Positions 17,716 through 27,514 are shown, counted from the stretch's first letter. The stretch is DNA of 64,000 nt from Thermoguttaceae bacterium (GCA_017441605.1 JAFRXD010000058.1:1-64000); one strand, 5' to 3'. The notes: a model not told the origin generated them from the sequence alone. Translations and numbers: made by a program.

Positions 17716-20700
17716 CTATTCTTCGCTCTCCTCGTCGCCCTCCTCTTCAAGTTCCTCTTCTTCAAGTTCTTCTTCCTCGTCTTCCTCGGAATCTTCTAGA
17801 TCTTCCTCCTCCTCTTCTTCTTCGTCGTCGGAGTCGGACGTCATAAACTCGTTGAACGGTTTGGCGATTTCAAATCGCGAATCGTCCTTTAGTCCGTCGA
17901 CGACGCTCGACCACCCTCCGTCCTCGTCAAAGTCGGCGTCGGGATCGACCGAAACGTAATCCGCGTCCTCCTCTTCGTCGAAGTCGGACTCGATTTGGGA
18001 ATCGGGAGAGTCGACGACGCTTATTTCCGCGACGTCCTCGCCGGAATCGCCGGAAACGGACGACGAAGAATTCGAGACCACCTTAATCGAGGACGAAGAA
18101 ACGGATCCGTCGACGGTCGCCGCCTCGCGCGAAGAGAAATCGGTGGAAATTTCGCTCGCGCCCGATTCGTAAACAAACTCTTCCGGGGCGACTCCCACAA
18201 CGCTCGGCTCTTCTTCGCTCGCTTTCGGCTCGACGCGGAATTCAAGCTCGTTCGGCTCTACGAGATCGACGTCGAGCGATTCGGTCGGTCGAACCTCCGC
18301 GCTCGCGGAAACGCGCTCGAAAACGGAGGCGCTCGTTTCCGCGAGGGAATCGGTCGCGCGAGAACCGTCGTCGCTCAGTTTGTACTCGAAGCTCTCGTTG
18401 TACTCGACGTTCTCGACCGCCTCGACGCCCGGTTCCGCCGGAGGGGCGTCGATCGCGTAGGCGTACGCGGAAGTCTCGTCCGCCTGTTCGACGAAATTCG
18501 GTTCGTTTTCGTCGAGCCGCTCGACGTCGACGGTAACTTCGGTCGTCGATTTCTTAATCGGGGTCAAAACGCGGAACCGTCTTCTGGCGGGATCCGTCTG
18601 GGACGGCAAAACGCGAACCGGAACGCCCAATCTGAGGAAGAGTCGGCAAATGTGCTCGTGGCACGTGAAGAGGAAGATCTGTCGCCCCGCCTTCGCGAAA
18701 TCGACGAGCAACTTCGCGGCGATCGCGGCGCGTTTGTAGTCGAAATTGACCAAAACGTCGTCCCAGATGAGCGGCATTTGAACGCCGTGTTTCTCAAAGG
18801 AAACGACAAGAGCCAGCCTAATCGCGATAAAGAGCAGCTCTCGAGTGCCGCGAGAAAGCGCCGCGACGTCGAGCGTCTCGCCGTTCGACGCGTCGACGAA
18901 GAGGGCGTCCTCGCCGAGCGGAGTCCAGATGTTGACGTACATCCCGTCGGTGAGCGTCTTGAGGAAACGCGAGGCTTCGCGCAGCGTTTCCGGTTGGCGC
19001 TCTTTTTCGTAGGCGCGACGGATATCCTCCATCACATGCTCGGAAACGGAGCGACTTTGCCACAACTCCGCCATTTTCGCCAAGCGAAGATCGGCGGCGA
19101 CGGCGTTAAATCGTTGGCGAATCGAATCCTTTTTCGCGGCGAGCGCGTCGGCGCGCTGTCCGAGCCGACCGGAAAGTTCGAGCTTCCCTTTCAATTCCGC
19201 GTCGAACGACTCGATTCGTTTAACGAGATTCTCGACCGCGATCGGAAGATCGGCGCGAACTTCCGCGTCGTCGAGCAGCGCTCTCAACTCCTCTTCCGGA
19301 TCGACTTCTTCGCCAAGAAGAGCTGCTTCAATGCCGGCGGCGAGGCGATGCTGTATCGCGTCGAGTTCGGCTCGGCGCTTAACGTAAAGTTCGCGTCGCT
19401 CCACGGCGGCGAGCAACTCCTCGCGACTCTTGACGCCCAAACTGGACAGGAACCGTCGAAGTTCGCGAACTTGGCGACGGCGCAAGGCTAGAGCTTTGCG
19501 ACACTCCTTCTTGAACTCGATCATTTCCTCGAGCAATTTGGCGCGATTGGTCAGGGAATTTGAGCGCTCCTCGAGGAGACCGCGCAATTTGGCGACTAGG
19601 AGCGTTGGCGCTTTCTCGACGATTCCAAATTTGCCGACCAGCTGGAGCGCAACGTCGAATCTGTCGGAAATCCCCTGGCGCTCTCTTCCGAGATACTCGA
19701 TCTCGGAGCGAACGGCCTCCGCCTCGCGGCGCAAATCGTCGGCGATCCCGGCGCGAGCGAGCAAGTCGCGAACTTGGCTCGGTTTGAGCGTCGTCGGCAA
19801 GTAGGCGCCGCGAAGCCATTCTCGCCATCGTTTTTTCGAGGCTTTGTAACTCGTCTCCGCTTTTTTGCGAAGCCCCTCGAGCGCCCTGGATCGACGCGTC
19901 GCCTCGCGCCACTGTTCCTCGACCGGAACGAGACCTTCAAAGAAACTCAAATCCAACTTCGCTTTTTGAAGTCGGGAGTCGAGGGTGGCGGAAGCTTGAT
20001 TCGGAGCGGGCGGGAACTTGTCGTCGAGCTTTTTCGCCTCCTCTTGCGCTTGCTCTAGCTGCTTCGTTAGCAACCCCAACCGACGCTGATTGTCTTCAAG
20101 CCTTGCGCGATTGCGCCGCTCGATGGACGTTTTGACCCAAAAACAGACGACGGCGGCGATCAGTCCGAACAGCCCGAAAACGTGATCGATTCCAAACTTA
20201 TGGAACAAGCTCAGCGCGAAAAAGAGCGCGCCGAAGAACATTCCGGCGGCGAGCCAATAGAACGGAGGGCCAACGATCGCTTGATTCTCGGCAAAGACTT
20301 TGTTCTGGCGCTCGAGTTCCTTGCGATACGAGGTCATTTCGACGACGCGCCGATCGATCTCGATGCGGCGACGAAGCCCGGCGACGAGCGCGCCGGTTTT
20401 CTCGATCGCTTCGGTCAAGTTCTTTTGCTGTCGCGAGGTCAATCCGCGCTCGAGTTTCTCGACGAGCTCGCTCAGTTTCGCGGAAACGGAATTCAACTCG
20501 TCGCGATACTTCATCAGCCGCAACCGACGTTTGCGCATCGCCTTGGCCGGAATTTTGAAATCCTCGACTTCTTTGAACGGAACGCCGTCTTCCAGCAACT
20601 TGTTCGGCAAGACGATTTCGGAAGTCTCGCCGTTTTTGCGATTCTTGTCGCGATTGGCGAGAACCGCCTCGGGGGCCATATTCTCCGCGACAATAGAGGC

Positions 20701-22134
20701 GTTAATCGCCTCCATGGCGGAAGGAGTGAGCATAATCTTGCCGTCCCGAGCGCCTCGAAGACGAACGTCTTCCTCGTTGAGCTTGACGGTCAGTTCCGCC
20801 AATCTCTCGCGCAATTTGGCGACTTGGGCGTCGATCTCGTTCAATCGCGGAAGATCGTCCTCTAAAATGGCGACGCGAGCGACCAACTCGTCCAAAACGG
20901 GGTCGATCTCGACGGCGGCGCGCTCGTCGCGTTTCGCGAGAAAAGCCTTTTTAAGCTCTCTGATTTTAAGACGGGTTTGGTTCGCGACGTCGGCGAGCTC
21001 CTTGGCGCGATCGTACGCGGGGCGCTCGATCTTGGGAACGGTTCCCATCTCGTCGAGCGCGAGCCGAGCGGCGGCGCGCTCGTCCCAAGTCGGGGCGATT
21101 TGCAGGGCGAGCTCGCGCAACTTCTTCTGTAACTTCGCCTTGTCGAGCCGCTCTTGCAGGGCGTTGGCGGCTTCGAGAACCGCGCGGCGCTCCTCGAGGA
21201 GCCGAGCGCACTCCCGCAGATCGGACGCGGTCTCCGACGCGTTTCGGCGCGATCGGTCGCGTTCGGAAAGGAGATTCTCCAAAATGGAGGGACGTCCCTT
21301 TTGATCGAGCAGATCGTTCCTTTCGGAAACGATTTGTTGGAACACCTGAACGAAAGCCCCGCGATCGACTCCAACGCTCAATCGATAGAGCATCTGCGCC
21401 GCCTCGGTCTCGTTCAACATGCCGAGCTTTTGCAGTTCGTCGAGCCCAATGGCGAAGACGCCGTTGTAGGTCGACTCGTCGAGATTGCACGTCAAAGACT
21501 TGGCGAGATAATCGCCGACGCGCGTCCCGTCGGGACCGATCACGATAAGCGATTCGGCGATTTTTTGCCCGGGCAGCGAGTAGAACCGCCCGCTCCAATT
21601 GAGGAGACCGTCGGACACGACGAACCCGGCTTTTCGCTCGACGGCGGATTGATAGCTCGCGTCGCGCCGCACGTATCGTCGCTCGAGCTTGTGCTCGCCG
21701 AAATCGGAGGTCAACGTCGCGGAACCGCCGATCCAAACGCGAGCCGCGGTTTTCGCGGCGTCTTTGGGATCGGAGGAGACGACTTCAGGCCCCGACTTCG
21801 GAGCGCGATTCAAGAAGCGACGCAATTCCGGAGGAACGTCGGAGCGCTCGTCCAACGAGGCGGCGTTGGGATCGGTTCTTCGGGGATCGTTTCGAAAGGC
21901 GTCGAGATCGGCGCCGACGCGCTCTCGCCGCTTTCTTCCGTCGAGAGCCATTTGAATGTAGCGAGCGCGGTCTTCGTCGCCGCCTCCGTAGAGGCAGGTC
22001 CGAATGAACTGCATAAGGGTCGTCTTACCGGCCTCGTTCGGTCCGAAAAAGACGTTGATCCCGCCGGAGATTTTGGGCAGATTAAGGTCTTCCCAAACGC
22101 CGAAACGCTCGATCTTTAGAGACGAAATCTTCAC
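17716..22134 (-). CDS. yhaN: YhaN-like SMC/Rad50-type AAA ATPase with membrane hairpin and long acidic tail
   Basis: 1472 residues, longer than usual YhaN proteins. Walker A is GPNEAGKT at 31-38. Long coiled coils flank a central hydrophobic pair of segments at about 615-670 (FYWLAAGMFFGALFFALSLF and FGLFGLIAAVVCFW), as in other YhaN proteins, replacing a zinc hook. The ABC-type signature LSRGTRELLFIAIRLALV and Walker B MPLIWDDVLVNFD lie around 1090-1140, so the ATPase head appears complete. From about 1180 to the end there is an extra disordered tail very rich in Glu, Asp and Ser, ending in nearly uninterrupted acid residues. The start overlaps the upstream YhaO gene by 4 bp (ATGA), so the two are translationally coupled. 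The family is assigned to DNA end processing at the membrane; the precise function here is unknown. Confidence 0.85.
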   Translation of the reverse strand: MKISSLKIERFGVWEDLNLPKISGGINVFFGPNEAGKTTLMQFIRTCLYGGGDEDRARYIQMALDGRKRRERVGADLDAFRNDPRRTDPNAASLDERSDVPPELRRFLNRAPKSGPEVVSSDPKDAAKTAARVWIGGSATLTSDFGEHKLERRYVRRDASYQSAVERKAGFVVSDGLLNWSGRFYSLPGQKIAESLIVIGPDGTRVGDYLAKSLTCNLDESTYNGVFAIGLDELQKLGMLNETEAAQMLYRLSVGVDRGAFVQVFQQIVSERNDLLDQKGRPSILENLLSERDRSRRNASETASDLRECARLLEERRAVLEAANALQERLDKAKLQKKLRELALQIAPTWDERAAARLALDEMGTVPKIERPAYDRAKELADVANQTRLKIRELKKAFLAKRDERAAVEIDPVLDELVARVAILEDDLPRLNEIDAQVAKLRERLAELTVKLNEEDVRLRGARDGKIMLTPSAMEAINASIVAENMAPEAVLANRDKNRKNGETSEIVLPNKLLEDGVPFKEVEDFKIPAKAMRKRRLRLMKYRDELNSVSAKLSELVEKLERGLTSRQQKNLTEAIEKTGALVAGLRRRIEIDRRVVEMTSYRKELERQNKVFAENQAIVGPPFYWLAAGMFFGALFFALSLFHKFGIDHVFGLFGLIAAVVCFWVKTSIERRNRARLEDNQRRLGLLTKQLEQAQEEAKKLDDKFPPAPNQASATLDSRLQKAKLDLSFFEGLVPVEEQWREATRRSRALEGLRKKAETSYKASKKRWREWLRGAYLPTTLKPSQVRDLLARAGIADDLRREAEAVRSEIEYLGRERQGISDRFDVALQLVGKFGIVEKAPTLLVAKLRGLLEERSNSLTNRAKLLEEMIEFKKECRKALALRRRQVRELRRFLSSLGVKSREELLAAVERRELYVKRRAELDAIQHRLAAGIEAALLGEEVDPEEELRALLDDAEVRADLPIAVENLVKRIESFDAELKGKLELSGRLGQRADALAAKKDSIRQRFNAVAADLRLAKMAELWQSRSVSEHVMEDIRRAYEKERQPETLREASRFLKTLTDGMYVNIWTPLGEDALFVDASNGETLDVAALSRGTRELLFIAIRLALVVSFEKHGVQMPLIWDDVLVNFDYKRAAIAAKLLVDFAKAGRQIFLFTCHEHICRLFLRLGVPVRVLPSQTDPARRRFRVLTPIKKSTTEVTVDVERLDENEPNFVEQADETSAYAYAIDAPPAEPGVEAVENVEYNESFEYKLSDDGSRATDSLAETSASVFERVSASAEVRPTESLDVDLVEPNELEFRVEPKASEEEPSVVGVAPEEFVYESGASEISTDFSSREAATVDGSVSSSSIKVVSNSSSSVSGDSGEDVAEISVVDSPDSQIESDFDEEEDADYVSVDPDADFDEDGGWSSVVDGLKDDSRFEIAKPFNEFMTSDSDDEEEEEEEDLEDSEEDEEEELEEEELEEEGDEESEE

Positions 22135-23687
22135 GAGTCAAGCTCCTTTCCGTCCAAATTTCTCGACAATTCCCGCAACTCGGCGGCGACGGCTCTATTT
22201 TTCTTCGGCAGCGCCTTGGTCGTCGCGCCCGAGTTCAGGAGAGCGACCGGCGAATCGGTCTCGGAGAGCAAGTCGACTCCAAGCGCGGCGGCTTCTAAGA
22301 GCGCGGCGCGTCGGCGCTCGGCGATGGCGGCGGCCCTCGCGGCTTCGTCGACTCCCGCGTCGTCCAGATCGGGGTCGAACGAGGTTAAATCGAACAATTC
22401 GGCGACTTCCGGCCTAAACTCCTTCGCTTCGAGAGCGGCCAATCGCGCGGGTAAGTCGCCCAAATCGGCGGTCTCGCCGTCGAGCCGACGCCGATTGGCG
22501 ATTTCGCGTTTGACGCGCGCCAAAGCGGCCCAATCGCGAACCTCGTTCGGCATAAAGGATTCGAGGTCGATTTCCTCGCTGGGATTTTCCCAATAGTAAC
22601 GGATCATCCGCAAATAATCGCCGAGAATCGTCTGTCTCTCGTACATTTCCTCGGGCATTTTTTCGGGCAAAACCGGCTCGATATCGACGGCGTAAATAAT
22701 CGGGGCGCTCTTCGCGAAATCGGCGCGCAAATCGCGGAGAATGGTCTGAGCGGCGGTTCCGTACCGGAGGGCGGGCAAAACGCTCGGATCCGCCTCGACT
22801 CGCCACTTAACGAACCAAACGTCGTCGTCGAAAGTTCGCCCGAGATAAGCGGCGGACTCAAGGGCGCGCTCGCGAATCGCCTTCAGGCGGGCCCTCGCCT
22901 CGTTGAGAATTTCGTCCTCGGTTTCGTCCTCGCGTACGACCAACGTCTCGACCGACCAGCGCAAAGGAGAAGTGCGAATTAGCGAGGTGGTCGTTCTGCC
23001 GGACTCTCCGACCTCGACCAGGGTCGCGCCGTAGTCTCCCGTCTCCGAGAAATTGCGCGCGAGCGTCGAGCCCGCGTAAACCGCGAGGCTGGGACTGCGC
23101 GAGACGACTTCGCGCGTTTTGGTTCCGCCCATCGCCCAGTATCTCACCGAATCGCTCTTAACGGCCTCGGAAGGAAGCCTTCCGTTGAAAACCCCGATCG
23201 TATAGAGATCGTCGACGTCCTCGATCGGTTCGACGCTTCTCGGAGAAAGCGCAGCGGAACCGCGACTCGCCCCGAGAAGCCGCGCGACGGGAACGCCCTC
23301 GCGCTCGAAGAAGGTTTCCTCGATATGGTCGGTCGAAAAGACGCGAACGTTGTCGGGAAAGCGAAACGCGGCGGGAATCGCCTCGGACGCGTCGCTCTTG
23401 CCCGCCGCCCAATAGACCGGAATCCGCTCGGCGCGCAATCGCTCAAATTGCTCGATGAGGAAGAGAACCCCCCAAGGCCCCGCGTCGCGAGGCGAAAGCA
23501 GATCGCCGCTCAGAACGACAAAATCGACTTTCTCTTTGATCGCGGCGTCAAAAAGCCGCTCGACGGCCGCTCGAGGCGCGTCTAAGACCGCGCTTCCGCA
23601 ACGATCCGGCAGTTCCAAAAGACCGTCGACCGGAAGCTCCAAGCGGAAATCGGAAGCGTGTAAAAATCGAAATCCTTGCGAGGTCAT
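22131..23687 (-). CDS. yhaO: YhaO-like metallophosphoesterase-fold protein lacking the metal-binding histidines
   Basis: 518 residues from ATG 23687; an upstream TTG would add 55 unlikely residues. The order of motifs follows SbcD/Mre11/YhaO nucleases, but key residues differ: HASDFRLE keeps Asp13 yet has Arg15 for the usual His; SGDLLS keeps Asp62; the GNHD motif is GKSD (96-99); the expected His of motif IV lies in VFNGRL; and the GHxH motif is GGTK in YWAMGGTKTREV. The fold is therefore recognisable while most metal ligands are lost. The C-terminal half has the helical YhaO region with an Ala/Arg-rich end. It is co-transcribed with yhaN (ATGA overlap). It probably acts as a structural or DNA-binding partner instead of a nuclease (inference); an undetected alternative metal site is possible. 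Confidence 0.8.
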   Translation of the reverse strand: MTSQGFRFLHASDFRLELPVDGLLELPDRCGSAVLDAPRAAVERLFDAAIKEKVDFVVLSGDLLSPRDAGPWGVLFLIEQFERLRAERIPVYWAAGKSDASEAIPAAFRFPDNVRVFSTDHIEETFFEREGVPVARLLGASRGSAALSPRSVEPIEDVDDLYTIGVFNGRLPSEAVKSDSVRYWAMGGTKTREVVSRSPSLAVYAGSTLARNFSETGDYGATLVEVGESGRTTTSLIRTSPLRWSVETLVVREDETEDEILNEARARLKAIRERALESAAYLGRTFDDDVWFVKWRVEADPSVLPALRYGTAAQTILRDLRADFAKSAPIIYAVDIEPVLPEKMPEEMYERQTILGDYLRMIRYYWENPSEEIDLESFMPNEVRDWAALARVKREIANRRRLDGETADLGDLPARLAALEAKEFRPEVAELFDLTSFDPDLDDAGVDEAARAAAIAERRRAALLEAAALGVDLLSETDSPVALLNSGATTKALPKKNRAVAAELRELSRNLDGKELDS

Positions 23688-24132
23688 CGTACTCTGTTCT
23701 TTTCGTTGGAAAATCGCCCTGTCGTTCGATCGCGCCCCTAAAATAAAGGGATCGCGACTATACTGGTACGTTGTATATTTTAATACAAATCGCAAGACGG
23801 GGCGCTCATTTTTGCGGCGGAAAGCCGATTTTTTTCGAGCGAGCGCAAACAATAGAACGAAAAAGAGAGTTATAACGATTTAATCGAAATCCGCTCGCGA
23901 AGTCGGTTTGTTCCTAAAAAAGCAAATATCCGTAAGAATCGATCCTCGCGACCTCAAGACAAAGGCTTAGCGGAGATTTAAATAAGGCGCGAGAGAAAAA
24001 CAAAAGCGAGGAACTCGACCAACGCGAGCTCCTCGCAAGGGAAAATTGACGCGTCAATTCGCCGAAAAACGCGCGAATCGACGCCCGGAAACCGGTTCGT
24101 CGAACGCGGCGAACCGGTCTCCAAGACGAAAA
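23688..24132. other. 445-bp intergenic region
   Basis: No gene is supported. It holds the terminator of the metalloprotease gene (23990-24036) and upstream sequences of the yhaO-yhaN pair. An AT-rich near-palindrome (TTGTATATTTTAATACAA, 23771-23788) lies about 85 bp before yhaO; a minus-strand TATAGT follows it at 23762-23757 but no good -35 box fits. The palindrome could be an operator. Confidence 0.45.
23990..24036 (-). terminator. Intrinsic terminator after the metalloprotease gene
   Basis: On the minus strand a 12-bp stem with one G-T pair (GCGAGGAGCTCG / CGAGTTCCTCGC) and a 7-nt loop is followed by TTTTGTTTTTC. Confidence 0.85.
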
Positions 24133-27100
24133 TCATTCAATGACTTTCGCGGGATCGAGCGTCTTGGTGATCTTCTCGTTGAGAACTTCCAAGTGGGCTC
24201 TACCGTACCGATCGGCTCCGCGAGCGTTGGAGTTGGCGTAATCGGCGGACGAACTGGCGAGAACCGTTTGGATCGCTTTTTGCAATCGGCGCAACTCGAC
24301 CCGGGACAAACCGACAACGTCGGCAACGCCCGCCGCCGAGGAGGAACTGTCGGCGAAGGAAGCGAGACGATCGAAGTAGTAGCGCTGCAAATTGCGACGC
24401 TGCGTGCTAATCGTAACGGCGATCTTGGCGTCCTTGTTCTCCTCGAGCGCTTTCGCGGCTTCGTAAATCTCCTGGAAGACGGCGTTGGAAACGGACTCGG
24501 TCATTTCGGCGCTCGTGAAGACGTCCTCGCCCTCGGGCGTTCGAATCTCGGCGTCGGCGAGATGGCTCAACGTCAACGAACTAAAGAGTTGCGAAATAAC
24601 CGCGCTTTGCCAAGCCAAAATCGTGGAGTGAACGTCGTTGTCGTAACGCATCGGGACGGAACTGCCCCAATGGCGCCAGCGATTCGGAGCGAGATAGTTA
24701 AAGAGTTGTTGCGGGACTTTGTAGCTATCTTTGCCCAAAGCGTTCTCGACCAAGAACGCCATCGCGGCGCGCTGATCTTGCGCGGGAACGACCTCGAACG
24801 GTTTGCGATCGCCCTCGTCGCCCTTGAAGTCGCGATTGACTTTAATACCGCCGATATAGTTGGCGGCAAATTCCATCGCGCCGGCTTTCCAAGAGCAAAG
24901 CATCGTGAAACGAGTGCGAAGTCGTTGGTAAGACTCGCCGTCCTTCACGATTTGATCGTTCAATCCGGGCATAAGTTGGTCGACGAGCGCGACGCGAACC
25001 TTCGCGTATTCGAGCGGATTGTCGCCCAAGTCCCAAATATTAACGTAGGGATCGATCGTGGAGCCGTAGCAGTCCTCGTCGGTGGCGAAGTTGCACTCGG
25101 GCTTCGACTGGCGCGCGGCGATCTTCTTCAATTCGGGAAGTTCCGTTTCGGTCGACTTCCCTTGGAAAACTTTGTAGCCGTACTCGATGCACCATTCGTC
25201 GTATTCGCCAAGATGGTAGGAGTAGTAATCGCCCTGTTGACGACCTTTCGGCATAATGTTGATCGGAGTGTAGTCCATCACGGAACCGACGAACCCGTGC
25301 TCGGTCCATTTGGAAGCGTCGTTGATTTCGTCGAGATTGTGAAGAGCGCTTTGCTTGAAGGAGTGGCGCAAGCCAAGGGTGTGCCCGACTTCGTGCGTGA
25401 TCGTTTGACGCATGCCTTGCTCGTAAACCTTTTTCTTCTCTTCTTCGAGTCGTTTTTTGGCTTCTTCGCGCTTGGTCTCGGCGTCTTTCTTTTCCTTTTC
25501 CTCGGCGGCTTTCTTAGCCTCTTCCTCGGCCTTTTGTTTGGCTTCCTCTTCCGCTTTCTTGGCGGCTTCAGCCTTCGCGGCTTCGGCGGCTCTCAGTTCG
25601 TCGAAAGCGGCGCGAAGCTCGTCGAGCTTCTTCGAGGTTTCGGTCGCGACGCGAAGAGCCACGTCGGCGGCTTCTTTCGCCTCTTGGGCCTTTTTGCCCA
25701 ACTCTTCGGCGGACGCCGTTCCGGCGGCTTTCGCCTCGTCGGCGGCGGCTTTTGCCTCGTCGGCGACTTTTTGCGCGGCGGCGGCGGCTTCGCTCGCCTT
25801 TTGAGCCGTTTCGCGCAAGGCGTTTTCTTCGGCTTGGCGCGCCTCCTCGCGAGCTTTGGCGGCTTCTTCTTCGGCCTTCTTGGCGGCTTCCGCTTCGGCG
25901 GCTTTCTTCTCGGCTTCGGCTTTTTCCGCTTCGCTCGGTTCCTCTTGGGTCGATTCCTCTTGCAAACCGAGGAACGCGTCGGCGGCGGCGCTATCGACGT
26001 TCATAATGTCGAAGAACGTGTTCGCCAAGCCGAACTGTTGCGACATAAAGAGCTCCATATCGGCGCCGCAAGAGCAGTGGCGGAAATTGGAGCAATCCTT
26101 GCCTTCCATCGCGGCGATCGCGGCCTCGCGACGCGCCCCGCCGAATTTGTCGACGAGTTGGTCGGACGTGTAGAGATCAAAACTGCGAGTCCAGCTGCGC
26201 AGGAAACCGGAGGTCATGACAATATCGGCGTCGAGGATTTCCCCGGTCATCGGATTGACGCGGCTCGGACCGATCGCGAAACCGGTGTCCGTAACGGACC
26301 AACGAATCGTATTGTAGTTAATGTCCTCGGGATCCCATTCGTCGTTGTCCTCTTGCTGACGCACTTCGACGGCGTTATAGAATCCGGCTTTTTCAAACGC
26401 CTTGTTCCATTCGAGCACGGCGTCGCGTATCGTTTTGCGATATTGATAGGGGGTCGCTTTGTCGAGCCAAAACACGATCGGCTTTTTCGGAAGCGATTTC
26501 TCGGCGGTCGGTTCGAGCTTTTGGAGGTTCCAGCGGTTGATGTAGCGGATAAAGTTGTCGTCGGCGGACATTTTGCTGACGTCGCGAAGGGCGGTCATAA
26601 AGAACCCGACGCGCTCGTCGGCCAAACGAGGCTGATATCCGGAGTTCGGCAATTTGCTGATCGAATAATGGACGTTGACGCAAACGCCGCGAAGGTCGAG
26701 AATAATATCGGTCGAACCGGAACCCGCAGTGTACGTGGCGGCGACTTCCAGCTCCAAATTATCCTTCATCGCCTTGACTTTAGCCCAGGTGGAACGATCG
26801 CGAGCGAAAGAGCCAAGCCCCAAGTCGCAAAGCTGATCGCTCATAAAAATCGAGGTAACGTCGACAACGTCGCCACCGTCGGGACCTTTGGCGACAATTG
26901 GGAGGCTGTAGAGAATGCTGTCGGTGAAGGCGACTTTGAGAGCCTCCGAATCGGGACCGCTGTCGGCGCGATAGCGATAATTCCTTCGAACGATTTGAAT
27001 TCGATCGTCGACTTTCTTAAAGCGCCACAGCATATCCTCCCCGTCGCGGTCGAGCGTCTGACCGCCGTAGACGTCGGACGAACCTACCCCGCGAGCGACG

Positions 27101-27396
27101 GACATTGCGACAATATAGTCGACGTCCAACTGAGAGGAGCCAATCTCCCAATAGAGGGAGTCTTTTTTACGGTACGTCGTAATGGGACCGCCAACGCGGG
27201 TCGCGTCGGGAACCGCCTGCTCGAAAGACGGCAATGTTGGAGCGGCTTCGACTTGGACTTGGGAAGTCGCTTGCGTCTCTTCGACCGCGGTTTCGCCCGA
27301 CTCGGGAACCGGCATAGAGGTCGGTTCGTCGGCAAAAGCGATTCCGCAAACGCCGACCGTCGCCACAAGCGCGGACAGTAAAAAGCGCCGTTTCAT
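24133..27396 (-). CDS. Secreted zinc metalloprotease (DUF5117/DUF4953-like) with helical insert
   Basis: 1087 residues. Start ATG 27396 is supported by AAAGGTG and a signal peptide (MKRRFLLSALVATVGVCGIAFA). The N-terminal two fifths resemble the DUF5117/DUF4953 family of large zinc proteases (for example YRKKDSLYWEIG, DILYSLPIVAKG-type text, FWLDKATPYQYRKTIRDAVL). The metzincin-type site HEVGHTLGLRH gives His668, Glu669, His672 and His678. Between about 480 and 660, right before this helix, lies an Ala/Glu/Lys-rich segment with long predicted helices, unusual for the family. The conserved C-terminal region contains SVMDYTPINIM (the Met-turn-like element) and WNKAFEKAGF-type motifs earlier. 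It acts outside the cytoplasm on unknown proteins. It is monocistronic, with promoter 27486-27514 and terminator 23990-24036. Confidence 0.88.
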   Translation of the reverse strand: MKRRFLLSALVATVGVCGIAFADEPTSMPVPESGETAVEETQATSQVQVEAAPTLPSFEQAVPDATRVGGPITTYRKKDSLYWEIGSSQLDVDYIVAMSVARGVGSSDVYGGQTLDRDGEDMLWRFKKVDDRIQIVRRNYRYRADSGPDSEALKVAFTDSILYSLPIVAKGPDGGDVVDVTSIFMSDQLCDLGLGSFARDRSTWAKVKAMKDNLELEVAATYTAGSGSTDIILDLRGVCVNVHYSISKLPNSGYQPRLADERVGFFMTALRDVSKMSADDNFIRYINRWNLQKLEPTAEKSLPKKPIVFWLDKATPYQYRKTIRDAVLEWNKAFEKAGFYNAVEVRQQEDNDEWDPEDINYNTIRWSVTDTGFAIGPSRVNPMTGEILDADIVMTSGFLRSWTRSFDLYTSDQLVDKFGGARREAAIAAMEGKDCSNFRHCSCGADMELFMSQQFGLANTFFDIMNVDSAAADAFLGLQEESTQEEPSEAEKAEAEKKAAEAEAAKKAEEEAAKAREEARQAEENALRETAQKASEAAAAAQKVADEAKAAADEAKAAGTASAEELGKKAQEAKEAADVALRVATETSKKLDELRAAFDELRAAEAAKAEAAKKAEEEAKQKAEEEAKKAAEEKEKKDAETKREEAKKRLEEEKKKVYEQGMRQTITHEVGHTLGLRHSFKQSALHNLDEINDASKWTEHGFVGSVMDYTPINIMPKGRQQGDYYSYHLGEYDEWCIEYGYKVFQGKSTETELPELKKIAARQSKPECNFATDEDCYGSTIDPYVNIWDLGDNPLEYAKVRVALVDQLMPGLNDQIVKDGESYQRLRTRFTMLCSWKAGAMEFAANYIGGIKVNRDFKGDEGDRKPFEVVPAQDQRAAMAFLVENALGKDSYKVPQQLFNYLAPNRWRHWGSSVPMRYDNDVHSTILAWQSAVISQLFSSLTLSHLADAEIRTPEGEDVFTSAEMTESVSNAVFQEIYEAAKALEENKDAKIAVTISTQRRNLQRYYFDRLASFADSSSSAAGVADVVGLSRVELRRLQKAIQTVLASSSADYANSNARGADRYGRAHLEVLNEKITKTLDPAKVIE

Positions 27397-27485
27397 CGAA
27401 AACACCTTTCGTTAAATGTGCGTGGTAAAAATAAAAGTCTCGGCGCTCGCGGCAAAGAAGTCCGCGCAAACAACCGTTTTTATCT

Positions 27486-27514
27486 ATTCTAACACGCAAA
27501 CTGGCGTTCGACAA
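27486..27514 (-). promoter_or_regulatory. Sigma70-type promoter for the metalloprotease gene
   Basis: On the minus strand TTGTCG (27514-27509), 17 bp, TAGAAT (27491-27486). Predicted start near 27479; leader about 83 nt. Confidence 0.65.

Noticed and set aside
24046-27381. 1111-codon plus-strand ORF
   Set aside because: It is exactly antisense to the metalloprotease gene, which has signal peptide, HExxH motif, promoter and terminator. Codon bias keeps the opposite strand open.
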